Positions 7,538 to 15,540 of a stretch of 47,039 nt of DNA are shown here, piece by piece. The stretch lies in contig JAFLUC010000007.1 in the NCBI GenBank assembly GCA_022509005.1, positions 1 to 47,039 of the forward strand, in the 5' to 3' direction. Below the pieces are notes generated by a model. That model did no database searches. It was not told the DNA's origin and saw nothing but the letters and a program-made list of their open reading frames with translations. Source of the DNA: Oscillospiraceae bacterium (GTDB lineage Bacteria; Bacillota; Clostridia; UBA1381). The translations under genes were made by a program, and so were the position numbers. Position 1 is the first letter of the stretch. Every line of letters begins with the position of its first letter.

Positions 7538-9445
7538 ATGAAAGAAGGGTCAAAAAAAATCGCAGCATTCATGCTTGCGGCGACGTTAGCGCTATCGTTT
7601 ACAGGATACGGCAGAGCAAAGAGCGTGATGGCAGAAAATTCGCAGCAAACAAACCCCCGGGCTGATATCACAACTATGTCAGCAAATGAGATTCATAGCG
7701 CAGGCGGCGCGGAATATTCCTATGACAATGTTACGGATATGTTCACCGATGCGCAGTTCAACGCGCTGGCGAAGGTAGTGGCAAAGGTGTCTGATGGTGA
7801 GATCGGCAGCATATACAAGCTCTCCGATGACTTATATTATGTAATAACCTATATGGACAACAAGCCATGCGGCGGAGCTGTCGTGAAGCATACCGCCAAA
7901 CACACGGACTGGCGCGTAGTTTCATCAGGTGCTGAGCTTATGACAGAAGCGCAGCTGCGCGAAGCGATAAATGCTGACCGGAGCAAGTCAAATATCAAGC
8001 TTGATCACGACAAAACAGAAAACGGCGAAAAACAGCTCAGAGACGCGTTAAATAATATTGATGGAAGCGAGCCGAATGATGCCGCAAAAACGGAGCTGGC
8101 AAGCTATATCGAGAGCTGCATTTCAGCAGACAGCCGTACAACCGTAAAGTCCGATAAAAACCATATTGAGATTACGGGCAAAACAATAGAAAAAAGCGTT
8201 CAGAAAGCTGTTTCTTCCTATGATAAGCTCATGACCGTACTGGATGAAAATGATATAATGCTTAACAGGGTGGTAATTAATATTGCGGATATTGTATGCT
8301 GCAACGTGAACATGGACGAGACTGTGCAGATCACGCTTGACAGCAGTATTGCAGCCGCTCTTGGCGAGGCTGACGGCATACGGCTTATAATGGGTGATAC
8401 CGTATATTCCATACGCGTCATGTCGAACTCATTGGAGCAGTTTGCGGAACAATACGGCTCATTGGCTATCAGCCTTCAGAAAACAGGCGGCAGCACTTAT
8501 TTAATAAATTTTGCCGACGAGCATGGCAATATAAAAGGCAAGCTCGTGAGCGGTCTTACCTTTACAGTGCCGGCTTCTGACGCGCTGTGTACCGTTCGGG
8601 CTGAATATATGGGCGGAACAGACAACTGGGGCGGTCAGTATGACGAAAAGAATAAGACTATATTCTTCAATACGTCTTATTCGGGCACATATACGGTTAT
8701 AGAGGATAGCACAAGTATTACAGATATTGACGGACTTGCCGAGGATGAGCAGAAGGCTATACATTTCATGGTGTCAAAGGGATATTTCAGTACAAAAAAT
8801 AATATGTTTTACCCGAACAGAACACTGACACGATACGATTTTTCTCAGGCTCTGGTCAGGATGTTCTTCGCGCTTGACAGATTTTCAACGTGTGAATTCA
8901 AAGATGTTACTGAAGATGATCCGTATTACCCGTATGTCGCGTCAGGCGTTGCGATCCATGTTATAGAGGGCTATGACGACGGCGAGTTCAAGGGCGATCA
9001 GGACACGACCCGCGAGGAGATGCTGGCTCTGTGCAGCCGGACCCTGCGTGAGAAGAAGGGATATATAGAGCCGGAGAATCCCGAGGATTATCTGGAATTT
9101 ACAGACACGAAAGATATACAGGATTGGGCGCGCTCTGAGATCGCTTTGGACGTGCGCGAGGAATTGATAGCAGGAGATGGAAAATTAAATCCCGCCGGAA
9201 AGATTACAAGAGCGGAGAGCGCGAAGATACTTTATAAGCTGTTTATGCTCCTCAACGAGGTGGAGCAAGAGCCGGAGATAAATACAAAGCCAAAAACAGC
9301 GGGGTCACAAACCACTTCCCCGCCCAAGAATATGATGCCGGTCATTATTGTCGGTTCGGTAAGCATCTCTGTGCTGCTGGCGGCTGCGATATTGATCGTT
9401 CTGAGGAAGCGTAATGATACCCGACATCGTAACAAGTATCGGTAA
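7538..9445 (+). CDS. S-layer-homology surface protein, shortened tandem paralogue without lipobox
   Basis: About 635 residues. From residue ~60 to the end it follows the second half of the preceding protein closely (EIGSIYKLSDDLYYVITYMD against EIGEIYKLSDDLYYVIIYVN), including the three S-layer homology modules and the C-terminal membrane helix with a basic tail. The ~480-residue N-terminal region is missing. The signal peptide is clearly related, but the lipobox LSFAGC has become LSFTGY, so lipidation is lost and signal peptidase I cleavage or a retained anchor is expected. Start choice repeats the pattern of the first gene: GGAG abuts an ATG at 7529 and lies nine bases before the ATG at 7538. 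The pair arose by duplication followed by loss or gain of the N-terminal part. Confidence 0.8.
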   Translation: MKEGSKKIAAFMLAATLALSFTGYGRAKSVMAENSQQTNPRADITTMSANEIHSAGGAEYSYDNVTDMFTDAQFNALAKVVAKVSDGEIGSIYKLSDDLYYVITYMDNKPCGGAVVKHTAKHTDWRVVSSGAELMTEAQLREAINADRSKSNIKLDHDKTENGEKQLRDALNNIDGSEPNDAAKTELASYIESCISADSRTTVKSDKNHIEITGKTIEKSVQKAVSSYDKLMTVLDENDIMLNRVVINIADIVCCNVNMDETVQITLDSSIAAALGEADGIRLIMGDTVYSIRVMSNSLEQFAEQYGSLAISLQKTGGSTYLINFADEHGNIKGKLVSGLTFTVPASDALCTVRAEYMGGTDNWGGQYDEKNKTIFFNTSYSGTYTVIEDSTSITDIDGLAEDEQKAIHFMVSKGYFSTKNNMFYPNRTLTRYDFSQALVRMFFALDRFSTCEFKDVTEDDPYYPYVASGVAIHVIEGYDDGEFKGDQDTTREEMLALCSRTLREKKGYIEPENPEDYLEFTDTKDIQDWARSEIALDVREELIAGDGKLNPAGKITRAESAKILYKLFMLLNEVEQEPEINTKPKTAGSQTTSPPKNMMPVIIVGSVSISVLLAAAILIVLRKRNDTRHRNKYR

Positions 9446-9549
9446 AATGCTATAAGCGGATAGAGTGCGGAAAACGGCTTGTTACCGATATTGAACTTGT
9501 AGCGCTGTCTGAAGCCTTGAATGTTAATATTCATGATTTATTAAGATAA
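9442..9549 (+). pseudogene. Remnant of an XRE-family regulator (C-terminal end only)
   Basis: One frame, closed by TAA 9547-9549, reads RIECGKRLVTDIELVALSEA followed by LNVNIHDLLR. This is the typical end of an XRE helix-turn-helix domain (R-I-E-x-G-K-R, then a helix with ALNV and DLL). No start codon or upstream HTH helices exist; the frame runs back into the end of the S-layer-homology gene. It is a leftover of a regulator whose front part was deleted. Confidence 0.7.
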
Positions 9550-9590
9550 AGTTGAAATGTTAAAAAAGTGAAATTCTTAACTTAATTATC

Positions 9591-9619
9591 TTGACCTTAT
9601 AATTGTTGTGTGTTATAAT
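9591..9619 (+). promoter_or_regulatory. Sigma-A promoter of the NlpC/P60 gene
   Basis: TTGACC, 17-bp spacer, TATAAT, 33 bases before the preferred start codon. Near-consensus and well placed. Confidence 0.8.
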
Positions 9620-9652
9620 AAGAAAAAAATATAAAAAGGAATGAGGGATATT

Positions 9653-10855
9653 ATGAAAACTAATATGAAAAAGATTATAAGCATTTTTTTGGTGGTTATA
9701 GCAACTTTTTCTGTTTTTAGTATTAGTAGCATATCTGCTAATGCATACACAGCAGATCAAGTTGTTACTTTAGCAAAAAAACAAGTAGGAAAAAAATATG
9801 CATTGGGTAAAAGCGGACCGGACTCATTTGATTGTGTTGGTTTGGTAAAATATGTTTTTCAACAATATGGAGTTTCCTTGCCAATGGGAACCAGTAGTTA
9901 CGCAGGGAAAAAATATGAAAAGTATGGAACTTATGTGGCTATAAAAGATTTACAACCAGGAGATGTTCTGGCTTTTGGAACCAGCCAAAATAATCTCACT
10001 CATATGGGTATCTACATCGGAGATGGATTAATGGTAAATGCTTTGAATCCTACAGCAGGTGTAAAAATCAACTATATTTCAAAAGACGCATACAATAAAG
10101 CATCTAACAAGAAATACTTATATTATACTGGAAAGTTAATATTTGGCATTAGGATCAAAAACACAACATCGACAACAACCAGCTCATCGACAAACACATC
10201 AACAAATACATCAACAAATACATCAACAACAGCAGCTTCAACATTGGCGATAAAAAATCAGTATTATCCGTCTGCGACCTATGCAGTAGGTTCTCCGTTT
10301 ACCATCAGCGGAGAGGTGACATCGAATTATACAATAAGTAATATCACTGTAAAAGTGGCAACAACTTCAGGAGCTCAGAAATTTGCGGCAAGCGTAAATC
10401 CAAACAGCAAGAGTTATAGCTTGTACAATTTGGATTCCAAGATGAGTTTTTCTAAATTGCCGGCAGGTAATTATGTATACACTGTCACTGCAACGGATGC
10501 AAAAGGAACAAAAACATTAATCAATAGTAATTTTTCCGTTAAAGCGTCAAAGATAACAAGTTCAGGTGTGAATTATCCGACTACCCTGAAAAAGGGAGGA
10601 TATTTTACAATTAAGGGAACTGTTGGCTCTTCCGACAAATTAAAAAGTGTGACGGCAATTGTTCATACTGTAGATGGCGTGAAAAAATTCAGCAGTTCTG
10701 TTAATACGAGTGCAAAAACATATGACGTTTATAAGTTAGATCCAAAAATGACGTTTAAGTCGCTGCCGGCAGGAGAGTATATTTACAGAGTCTCTGTTGT
10801 CGACTCTAAAGGCGTAGAAAAGTTTGTTGTAAGCAAAAAATTTGTAGTTAAATAA
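9653..10855 (+). CDS. Secreted NlpC/P60 cell-wall hydrolase with Ser/Thr linker and two C-terminal repeats
   Basis: A 400-residue exported protein. After a signal peptide (~1-27, cleavage near ANAY) comes an NlpC/P60 domain (~28-160) with the catalytic Cys in FDCVGLV (~61), His in THMGIYIG (~117) and a possible third polar residue, Asn ~129, in MVNALNP. The family cleaves peptidoglycan stem peptides. A Thr/Ser/Asn linker (~168-195) leads to two similar ~95-residue beta-rich repeats, each with FTISGEV or FTIKGTV near the start and SKLPAGNYVYTV or KSLPAGEYIYRV near the end. The frame opens at 9641 but GAGGG lies five bases before the ATG at 9653. Codon choice is clearly more AT-rich than in flanking genes, and an XRE remnant lies upstream, so horizontal transfer is likely. 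It has no terminator before the ileS promoter. Confidence 0.88.
   Translation: MKTNMKKIISIFLVVIATFSVFSISSISANAYTADQVVTLAKKQVGKKYALGKSGPDSFDCVGLVKYVFQQYGVSLPMGTSSYAGKKYEKYGTYVAIKDLQPGDVLAFGTSQNNLTHMGIYIGDGLMVNALNPTAGVKINYISKDAYNKASNKKYLYYTGKLIFGIRIKNTTSTTTSSSTNTSTNTSTNTSTTAASTLAIKNQYYPSATYAVGSPFTISGEVTSNYTISNITVKVATTSGAQKFAASVNPNSKSYSLYNLDSKMSFSKLPAGNYVYTVTATDAKGTKTLINSNFSVKASKITSSGVNYPTTLKKGGYFTIKGTVGSSDKLKSVTAIVHTVDGVKKFSSSVNTSAKTYDVYKLDPKMTFKSLPAGEYIYRVSVVDSKGVEKFVVSKKFVVK
10196..10231 (+). repeat. 12-bp tandem repeat in the linker of the NlpC/P60 gene
   Basis: Three in-frame copies of ACATCAACAAAT (the last one diverged at its end) encode T-S-T-N repeats in the linker. Copy number could vary by slippage without changing the frame. 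Confidence 0.85.
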
Positions 10856-10860
10856 AACTA

Positions 10861-10889
10861 TTGACAACCGGATAAAATTGTAATATAAT
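10861..10889 (+). promoter_or_regulatory. Consensus sigma-A promoter of ileS
   Basis: TTGACA, 17-bp spacer, TATAAT: a perfect match. It begins five bases after the stop codon of the NlpC/P60 gene and drives the T-box leader. Confidence 0.93.
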
Positions 10890-10910
10890 CTAAATAATAT
10901 CGAATAAATT

Positions 10911-11160
10911 AAAAGCGTTGACGAAGACAGTAATCAGATACCGAAAGCGCAAAGCGAGCCGGGGATGGTGCAAGCCCGGACGTTAGTAGCGTCTGATGAA
11001 TATCACTTCCGAGCTGCAAGGCTGAAAGGCTGTGCCGATTAAGCCGCGCCGTTTCCCGCGTCAAGGGACAGTGTATGATGGTACACATGATTAAACAAGT
11101 GGTATAACAAAGCAATTAAAAGCCTTGTCTTGATTTAATCGGGACAAGGCTATTTTTTTA
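10911..11160 (+). promoter_or_regulatory. T-box leader, isoleucine specific, controlling ileS
   Basis: A T-box riboswitch senses uncharged tRNA and lets transcription continue into the synthetase gene. Seen here: the Stem I start GACGAAGACAGTAA (~10919-10932), the distal AGCCGGGG and GGTGCAAGCCCGG elements, and the specifier loop GAATATCAC with the Ile codon ATC at 11002-11004. A small hairpin GTGTA/TACAC follows at 11071-11086. The antiterminator bulge is TGGT (11100-11103), which fits the ACCA end of tRNA-Ile. The usual long T-box core is shortened (AAGTGGTATAAC). The competing terminator follows. Specifier, bulge and downstream gene agree with each other. Confidence 0.93.
11121..11159 (+). 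terminator. T-box attenuator terminator
   Basis: Arms AGCCTTGTC (11121-11129) and GACAAGGCT (11143-11151) followed by a run of seven T. It is the default off-state of the T-box leader. Confidence 0.93.
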
Positions 11161-11174
11161 CAGGAGGGAATACA

Positions 11175-14100
11175 ATGAGCACATACCGCAAGGTTGACGC
11201 AAACCTGAACTTCGTAGAGCGTGAGAAGAAAATCGAACAGTTCTGGAAGGATCACAGCATATTCAAAAAGAGTATCGACACAAAGGCAGACGGACCGGTC
11301 TATACATTCTATGACGGTCCCCCGACAGCAAACGGCAAGCCGCATATCGGTCATGTTTTAACAAGAGTAATAAAGGACATGATCCCGCGTTATCACACAA
11401 TGAAGGGCGCGAAAATCATAAGAAAGGCGGGCTGGGATACACACGGACTGCCTGTTGAGCTTGAGGTTGAAAAGAAGCTTGGCATTAACGGCAAGGATCA
11501 GATCGAGGGCTACGGTCTTGAGCCGTTCATTAAAGAATGTAAGGAAAGCGTATGGAAGTATAAGGGCATGTGGGAGGACTTCTCCTCAACAGTCGGCTTC
11601 TGGGCTGATATGGATGACCCGTATATCACATACGATAATAAATTCATCGAATCGGAATGGTGGGCATTAAAGCAGATATGGGATAAGGGTCTTTTATATA
11701 AGGGACACAAGATCGTACCGTACTGCCCGCGCTGCGGAACTCCGCTTTCATCACACGAGGTTGCCCAAGGCTATAAGGACGTAAAGGAACGCTCAGCTAC
11801 TGCTAAGTTTGCGGTTGTAGGCGAGGAGAACACATATTTCCTCGCATGGACAACAACTCCGTGGACGCTTCCTTCAAACGTGGCTCTCTGTGTGAATCCG
11901 GTTGAAACATATGTGAAGGTTAAGGTTAATGATGAGTATTTCATCCTTGCAGAGGCTCTTGTAGAGAGCAACTTTAAGGATGTCGAGGTTGAAGTTGTAG
12001 AGACATATGTCGGCACAGACCTTGAAAGAAAAGAGTACAAGGCTCTCTTTGAACAGGCTGATCTTGTCGGCAAGGCTTATTATGTGACTTGCGACAATTA
12101 CGTTACGCTCACAGACGGTACAGGTATCGTTCATATCGCGCCGGCATTCGGTGAGGACGACTCAAAGGTCGGCAACGCTTATGGCTTGCCGTTCTTACAG
12201 CTCGTTGACGGGCAGGGCTGCTTAACAGAGGGCACAAAGTGGCCGGGAACATTCTGCAAGGACGCTGATAAGCTCGTATTGCAGGATCTTGACGAGCGTG
12301 GTCTTTTATTCAACGCTCCGAAGTTTGAGCACAGCTATCCATTCTGCTGGAGATGCGACACGCCGCTTATATACTATGCGCGTGACACATGGTTCATCAA
12401 GATGACAGCAGTAAAAGAGGATATGATAAGAAACAACAAGACGATCAACTGGATTCCTAAGACAATCGGCGAGGGTCGTTTCGGATCATGGCTTGAAAAT
12501 ATCCAGGATTGGGGCATCAGCCGTAACCGTTACTGGGGTACACCGCTTAACGTATGGGAGTGCTCATGCGGCAAGCGTCATGTTATAGGCTCGATCGCGG
12601 AACTCAAAGAAATGTCGGATAACTGCCCGGATGAAATTGAGCTTCACCGTCCGTATGTTGACGCTGTAACAATCAAGTGTCCTGACTGCGGCGGCGAAAT
12701 GCACAGAGTTCCCGAGGTTATCGACTGCTGGTTCGATTCGGGCGCAATGCCGTTCGCCCAGTGGCATTATCCGTTTGAAAACAAGGATATATTTGAAGAA
12801 AACTTCCCGGCTGACTTCATCTCAGAGGCGGTCGATCAGACAAGAGGCTGGTTCTATTCGCTGCTTGCGGAGTCAACGATCCTGTTCAACAAGGCGCCGT
12901 ATAAGAACGTAATTGTTCTCGGTCTTGTTCAGGATGAAAACGGTCAGAAGATGTCAAAGTCAAAGGGCAATGCCGTTGACCCGTTTGACGCTCTCGCAAC
13001 ACACGGCGCGGACGCTATTCGCTGGTATTTCTACTCGAATTCGGCACCATGGCTCCCGAACCGTTTCTATGACAAGGCAGTAACAGAGGGTCAGAGAAAG
13101 TTCATGGGCACACTCTGGAACACGTACGCGTTCTTCGTGCTCTATGCAAATATTGACAGCTTTGATGCGTCACAGTATAAGCTCGAATACGATAAGCTTT
13201 CCGTAATGGATAAGTGGATGCTTTCACGTGTGAATTCAGCCGTTAAAGCGGTTGATGAAAACCTCGCAAATTACAAGATAACAGAGACAACAAAGATTCT
13301 CGACAAGCTTGTTGACGATATGTCAAACTGGTATGTGCGTCTTTCACGTCAGCGCTTCTGGGTAAAGGGAATGCCGCAGGATAAGATAAACGCGTATATG
13401 ACGCTTTACACATCGCTTGTAATGCTCTGTAAAGCAGCGGCTCCGATGATTCCGTTCATGACGGAGGATATTTATCTCAACCTCGTTAAGTCAATTGATG
13501 CGGATGCTCCCGAGAGTATCCACCTTTGCGACTTCCCTGAGGCGGATGAAGCATTTATAGATAAAGAGCTTGAAGAGAGCATGGCAGAGGTACTTGATAT
13601 CGTTGTACTCGGCCGCGCGTGCAGAAACACATCAGGGCTCAAGAGCCGTCAGCCGCTCAACGCGATCTATGTAAAGGCTGAAACGGAGCTTAAGGAGTTC
13701 TATAAAGATATTATAAAGACAGAGCTTAACATCAAGAATGTTGAGTTTGTAGACGACGTTTCACAGTTCGCTTCATACAGCTTCAAGCCGCAGCTCAGAA
13801 CGCTCGGCCGCCGCTTCGGCAAGAACATCAACGCGGTTCGCGAGATCCTTGCAAATATTGACGGCGCAAAGGCAATGGCCGAAATAAACGAGAAGGGAAC
13901 TCTCACAATCGAGGTTGACGGAAATGATGAGGCACTCACGCCGGAGGATCTTCTCATAGAAACCGTTAAGTCGGATGACTATGTAACAGATCAGGAGGGT
14001 TCAATCACTGTTGTTCTTGAAACAAAGCTCAATGACGAGCTTATTGAGGAGGGCTTTGTAAGAGAAATCGTTTCAAAGCTCCAGAACATGAGAAAGGACA

Positions 14101-14297
14101 GCGGCTTTGAGGTTATGGATCACATAAGGATCTACCTCTCAGGCAATGCTAAGATCAGCGGTATATTCACACGCAACGGCGAATATATAAAAACACAAGT
14201 ACTTTCCGACGAAATTATGTTTGATGAGGACTGCGTAAATTCAAAGGAATGGAACATCAACGGCGAAAAGGTAAATCTTGGCGTGGAAAAGGTTTAA
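11175..14297 (+). CDS. ileS: Isoleucyl-tRNA synthetase, eukaryotic-like (IleRS2) type
   Basis: Charges tRNA-Ile with isoleucine in the cytoplasm. The class I signatures are HIGH at 57-60 (PPTANGKPHIGH) and KMSKS at 592-596. The editing (CP1) domain includes TTTPWTLPSNVAL and the GTGIVHIAPAFGEDD loop that deacylates Val-tRNA. Two C-x-x-C pairs (CPRCGTPLSSHE and CPDCGGEM) look like zinc sites. Length (1,040) and the motif PPTANGKPHIGHVLTRVIKD mark the IleRS2 branch, known in several bacteria to be naturally resistant to mupirocin; resistance here is an inference. The ATG follows a strong AGGAGGG. Expression is controlled by the Ile T-box. hydF begins six bases downstream and probably shares the transcript. 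Confidence 0.97.
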   Translation: MSTYRKVDANLNFVEREKKIEQFWKDHSIFKKSIDTKADGPVYTFYDGPPTANGKPHIGHVLTRVIKDMIPRYHTMKGAKIIRKAGWDTHGLPVELEVEKKLGINGKDQIEGYGLEPFIKECKESVWKYKGMWEDFSSTVGFWADMDDPYITYDNKFIESEWWALKQIWDKGLLYKGHKIVPYCPRCGTPLSSHEVAQGYKDVKERSATAKFAVVGEENTYFLAWTTTPWTLPSNVALCVNPVETYVKVKVNDEYFILAEALVESNFKDVEVEVVETYVGTDLERKEYKALFEQADLVGKAYYVTCDNYVTLTDGTGIVHIAPAFGEDDSKVGNAYGLPFLQLVDGQGCLTEGTKWPGTFCKDADKLVLQDLDERGLLFNAPKFEHSYPFCWRCDTPLIYYARDTWFIKMTAVKEDMIRNNKTINWIPKTIGEGRFGSWLENIQDWGISRNRYWGTPLNVWECSCGKRHVIGSIAELKEMSDNCPDEIELHRPYVDAVTIKCPDCGGEMHRVPEVIDCWFDSGAMPFAQWHYPFENKDIFEENFPADFISEAVDQTRGWFYSLLAESTILFNKAPYKNVIVLGLVQDENGQKMSKSKGNAVDPFDALATHGADAIRWYFYSNSAPWLPNRFYDKAVTEGQRKFMGTLWNTYAFFVLYANIDSFDASQYKLEYDKLSVMDKWMLSRVNSAVKAVDENLANYKITETTKILDKLVDDMSNWYVRLSRQRFWVKGMPQDKINAYMTLYTSLVMLCKAAAPMIPFMTEDIYLNLVKSIDADAPESIHLCDFPEADEAFIDKELEESMAEVLDIVVLGRACRNTSGLKSRQPLNAIYVKAETELKEFYKDIIKTELNIKNVEFVDDVSQFASYSFKPQLRTLGRRFGKNINAVREILANIDGAKAMAEINEKGTLTIEVDGNDEALTPEDLLIETVKSDDYVTDQEGSITVVLETKLNDELIEEGFVREIVSKLQNMRKDSGFEVMDHIRIYLSGNAKISGIFTRNGEYIKTQVLSDEIMFDEDCVNSKEWNINGEKVNLGVEKV

Positions 14298-14303
14298 AAA
14301 CCA

Positions 14304-15503
14304 ATGATTATGACATTAAATGAAACCGCATCGGGCGAGAGAGTGCATATCGGATTTTTCGGCAGGCGCAACGCGGGCAAGTCCTCGCTTGTGAACGCTG
14401 TTACGAATCAGAATATGGCGGTGGTGTCGGATGTAAAGGGCACCACTACCGACCCGGTGAAAAAGGCAATGGAGCTTTTGCCGCTCGGACCAGTTGTTAT
14501 TATAGATACTCCCGGCTTTGACGACGAGGGCGGACTTGGCGAGCTTCGCGTTAAAAAGACAAAGGAAATTCTCGCAAAAACCGATATTGCCGTGCTTGTA
14601 ACGGACGCGTCATGCGCGCCGGATAAATCAGAACAAGAATTGATCAAGGTTTTTGAAGAAAAAAAACTGCCGTATATAATCGCGTATAATAAAGCAGATT
14701 TGTTACAGAACAGAAAGCCGCTTAAAGAGAACGAGATATATGTAAGCGCGAAAACAGGCGAAAACATATCGGAGCTTAAAGAAAAAATCGGCTTGTTCGC
14801 GGGCAAAGCGAAAAACACGAAAAAATTTATAGCTGATCTATTATCTCCCGGCGATCTTGTTATTCTCGTTATCCCTATCGACGAATCGGCGCCGAAGGGC
14901 AGACTGATCTTGCCGCAGCAGATGGCAATACGCGATATTCTTGACGCGCATTGCACAGCTATTTCATGCCAGCCTGATGAATTAAAGCAAACGCTTGATT
15001 TTCTTGCAGTAAAGCCAAAGCTTGTGATAACCGATTCACAGGCGTTCGGAGCTGTTGCGGAGATCGTGCCGGAAAATATACCGCTCACATCATTCTCGAT
15101 CCTTATGGCGCGGTACAAGGGCGAGCTGACAGCTCTTGTACAAGGCGCGGCGCAGCTTGGCAAGCTACAGGATGGTGATAAGGTTCTCATTTCCGAGGGA
15201 TGCACCCACCACCGCCAATGCAATGATATAGGCACGGTAAAGCTGCCACGATGGATTGAGAATTTTTCTCACGCAAAGCCGGATTATACGTTTACCTCAG
15301 GCGGCAGCTTCCCCGAGGATCTGTCGGAGTATAAACTGATAGTCCACTGCGGCGGCTGTATGCTTAATGAAAAGGAAATGAAGCACAGAATAGAAAGAGC
15401 CATAGCCGCGCGCGTTCCGATAGTGAACTACGGTATGGCTATAGCTCATATGAATGGTATTTTAAAAAGGAGCGTTGAAATGCTCCCCAATGCATTAACG
15501 TAA
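14304..15503 (+). CDS. hydF: [FeFe]-hydrogenase H-cluster maturation GTPase HydF
   Basis: HydF is the scaffold on which HydE and HydG build the 2Fe subcluster before transfer to the hydrogenase. The 399-residue protein starts with a TrmE-like GTPase domain: Walker A GRRNAGKSS (20-28), switch GTTTDP, DTPGFDD, and YNKAD. The middle is the dimerisation domain, and the C-terminal cluster domain has CTHHRQC (Cys ~300) and HCGGCM (Cys ~349 and ~352), the known ligand pattern. The neighbour ileS ends six bases before; GGAAAAGG at the end of ileS is the only ribosome binding site visible and stands 11 bases before the ATG at 14304. An ATG at 14310 would match the usual HydF start better. No hydE, hydG or hydrogenase is in the window. 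A strong terminator ends the unit. Confidence 0.96.
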   Translation: MIMTLNETASGERVHIGFFGRRNAGKSSLVNAVTNQNMAVVSDVKGTTTDPVKKAMELLPLGPVVIIDTPGFDDEGGLGELRVKKTKEILAKTDIAVLVTDASCAPDKSEQELIKVFEEKKLPYIIAYNKADLLQNRKPLKENEIYVSAKTGENISELKEKIGLFAGKAKNTKKFIADLLSPGDLVILVIPIDESAPKGRLILPQQMAIRDILDAHCTAISCQPDELKQTLDFLAVKPKLVITDSQAFGAVAEIVPENIPLTSFSILMARYKGELTALVQGAAQLGKLQDGDKVLISEGCTHHRQCNDIGTVKLPRWIENFSHAKPDYTFTSGGSFPEDLSEYKLIVHCGGCMLNEKEMKHRIERAIAARVPIVNYGMAIAHMNGILKRSVEMLPNALT

Positions 15504-15537
15504 AAAAGCAAGCAGGTTATGCTTGCTTTTTTACGTT
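15497..15537. terminator. Strong bidirectional terminator between hydF and the DUF362 gene
   Basis: An 18-bp perfect stem (15497-15514 and 15520-15537, loop GGTTA) with flanking A and T runs, placed between two convergent genes and overlapping the end of hydF. Confidence 0.95.
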
Positions 15538-15540
15538 TAC

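Noticed and set aside
10196..10231. Short regular repeats considered as a CRISPR array
   Set aside because: Units are 12 bp, contiguous, in frame and coding for a Thr/Ser linker; there are no spacers or cas genes.
14408..15235. Long minus-strand frame (275 codons) opposite hydF
   Set aside because: It is antisense to a clear HydF coding sequence, its translation is Ser/Ile-rich without domain signs, and no ribosome binding site or gene context supports it.
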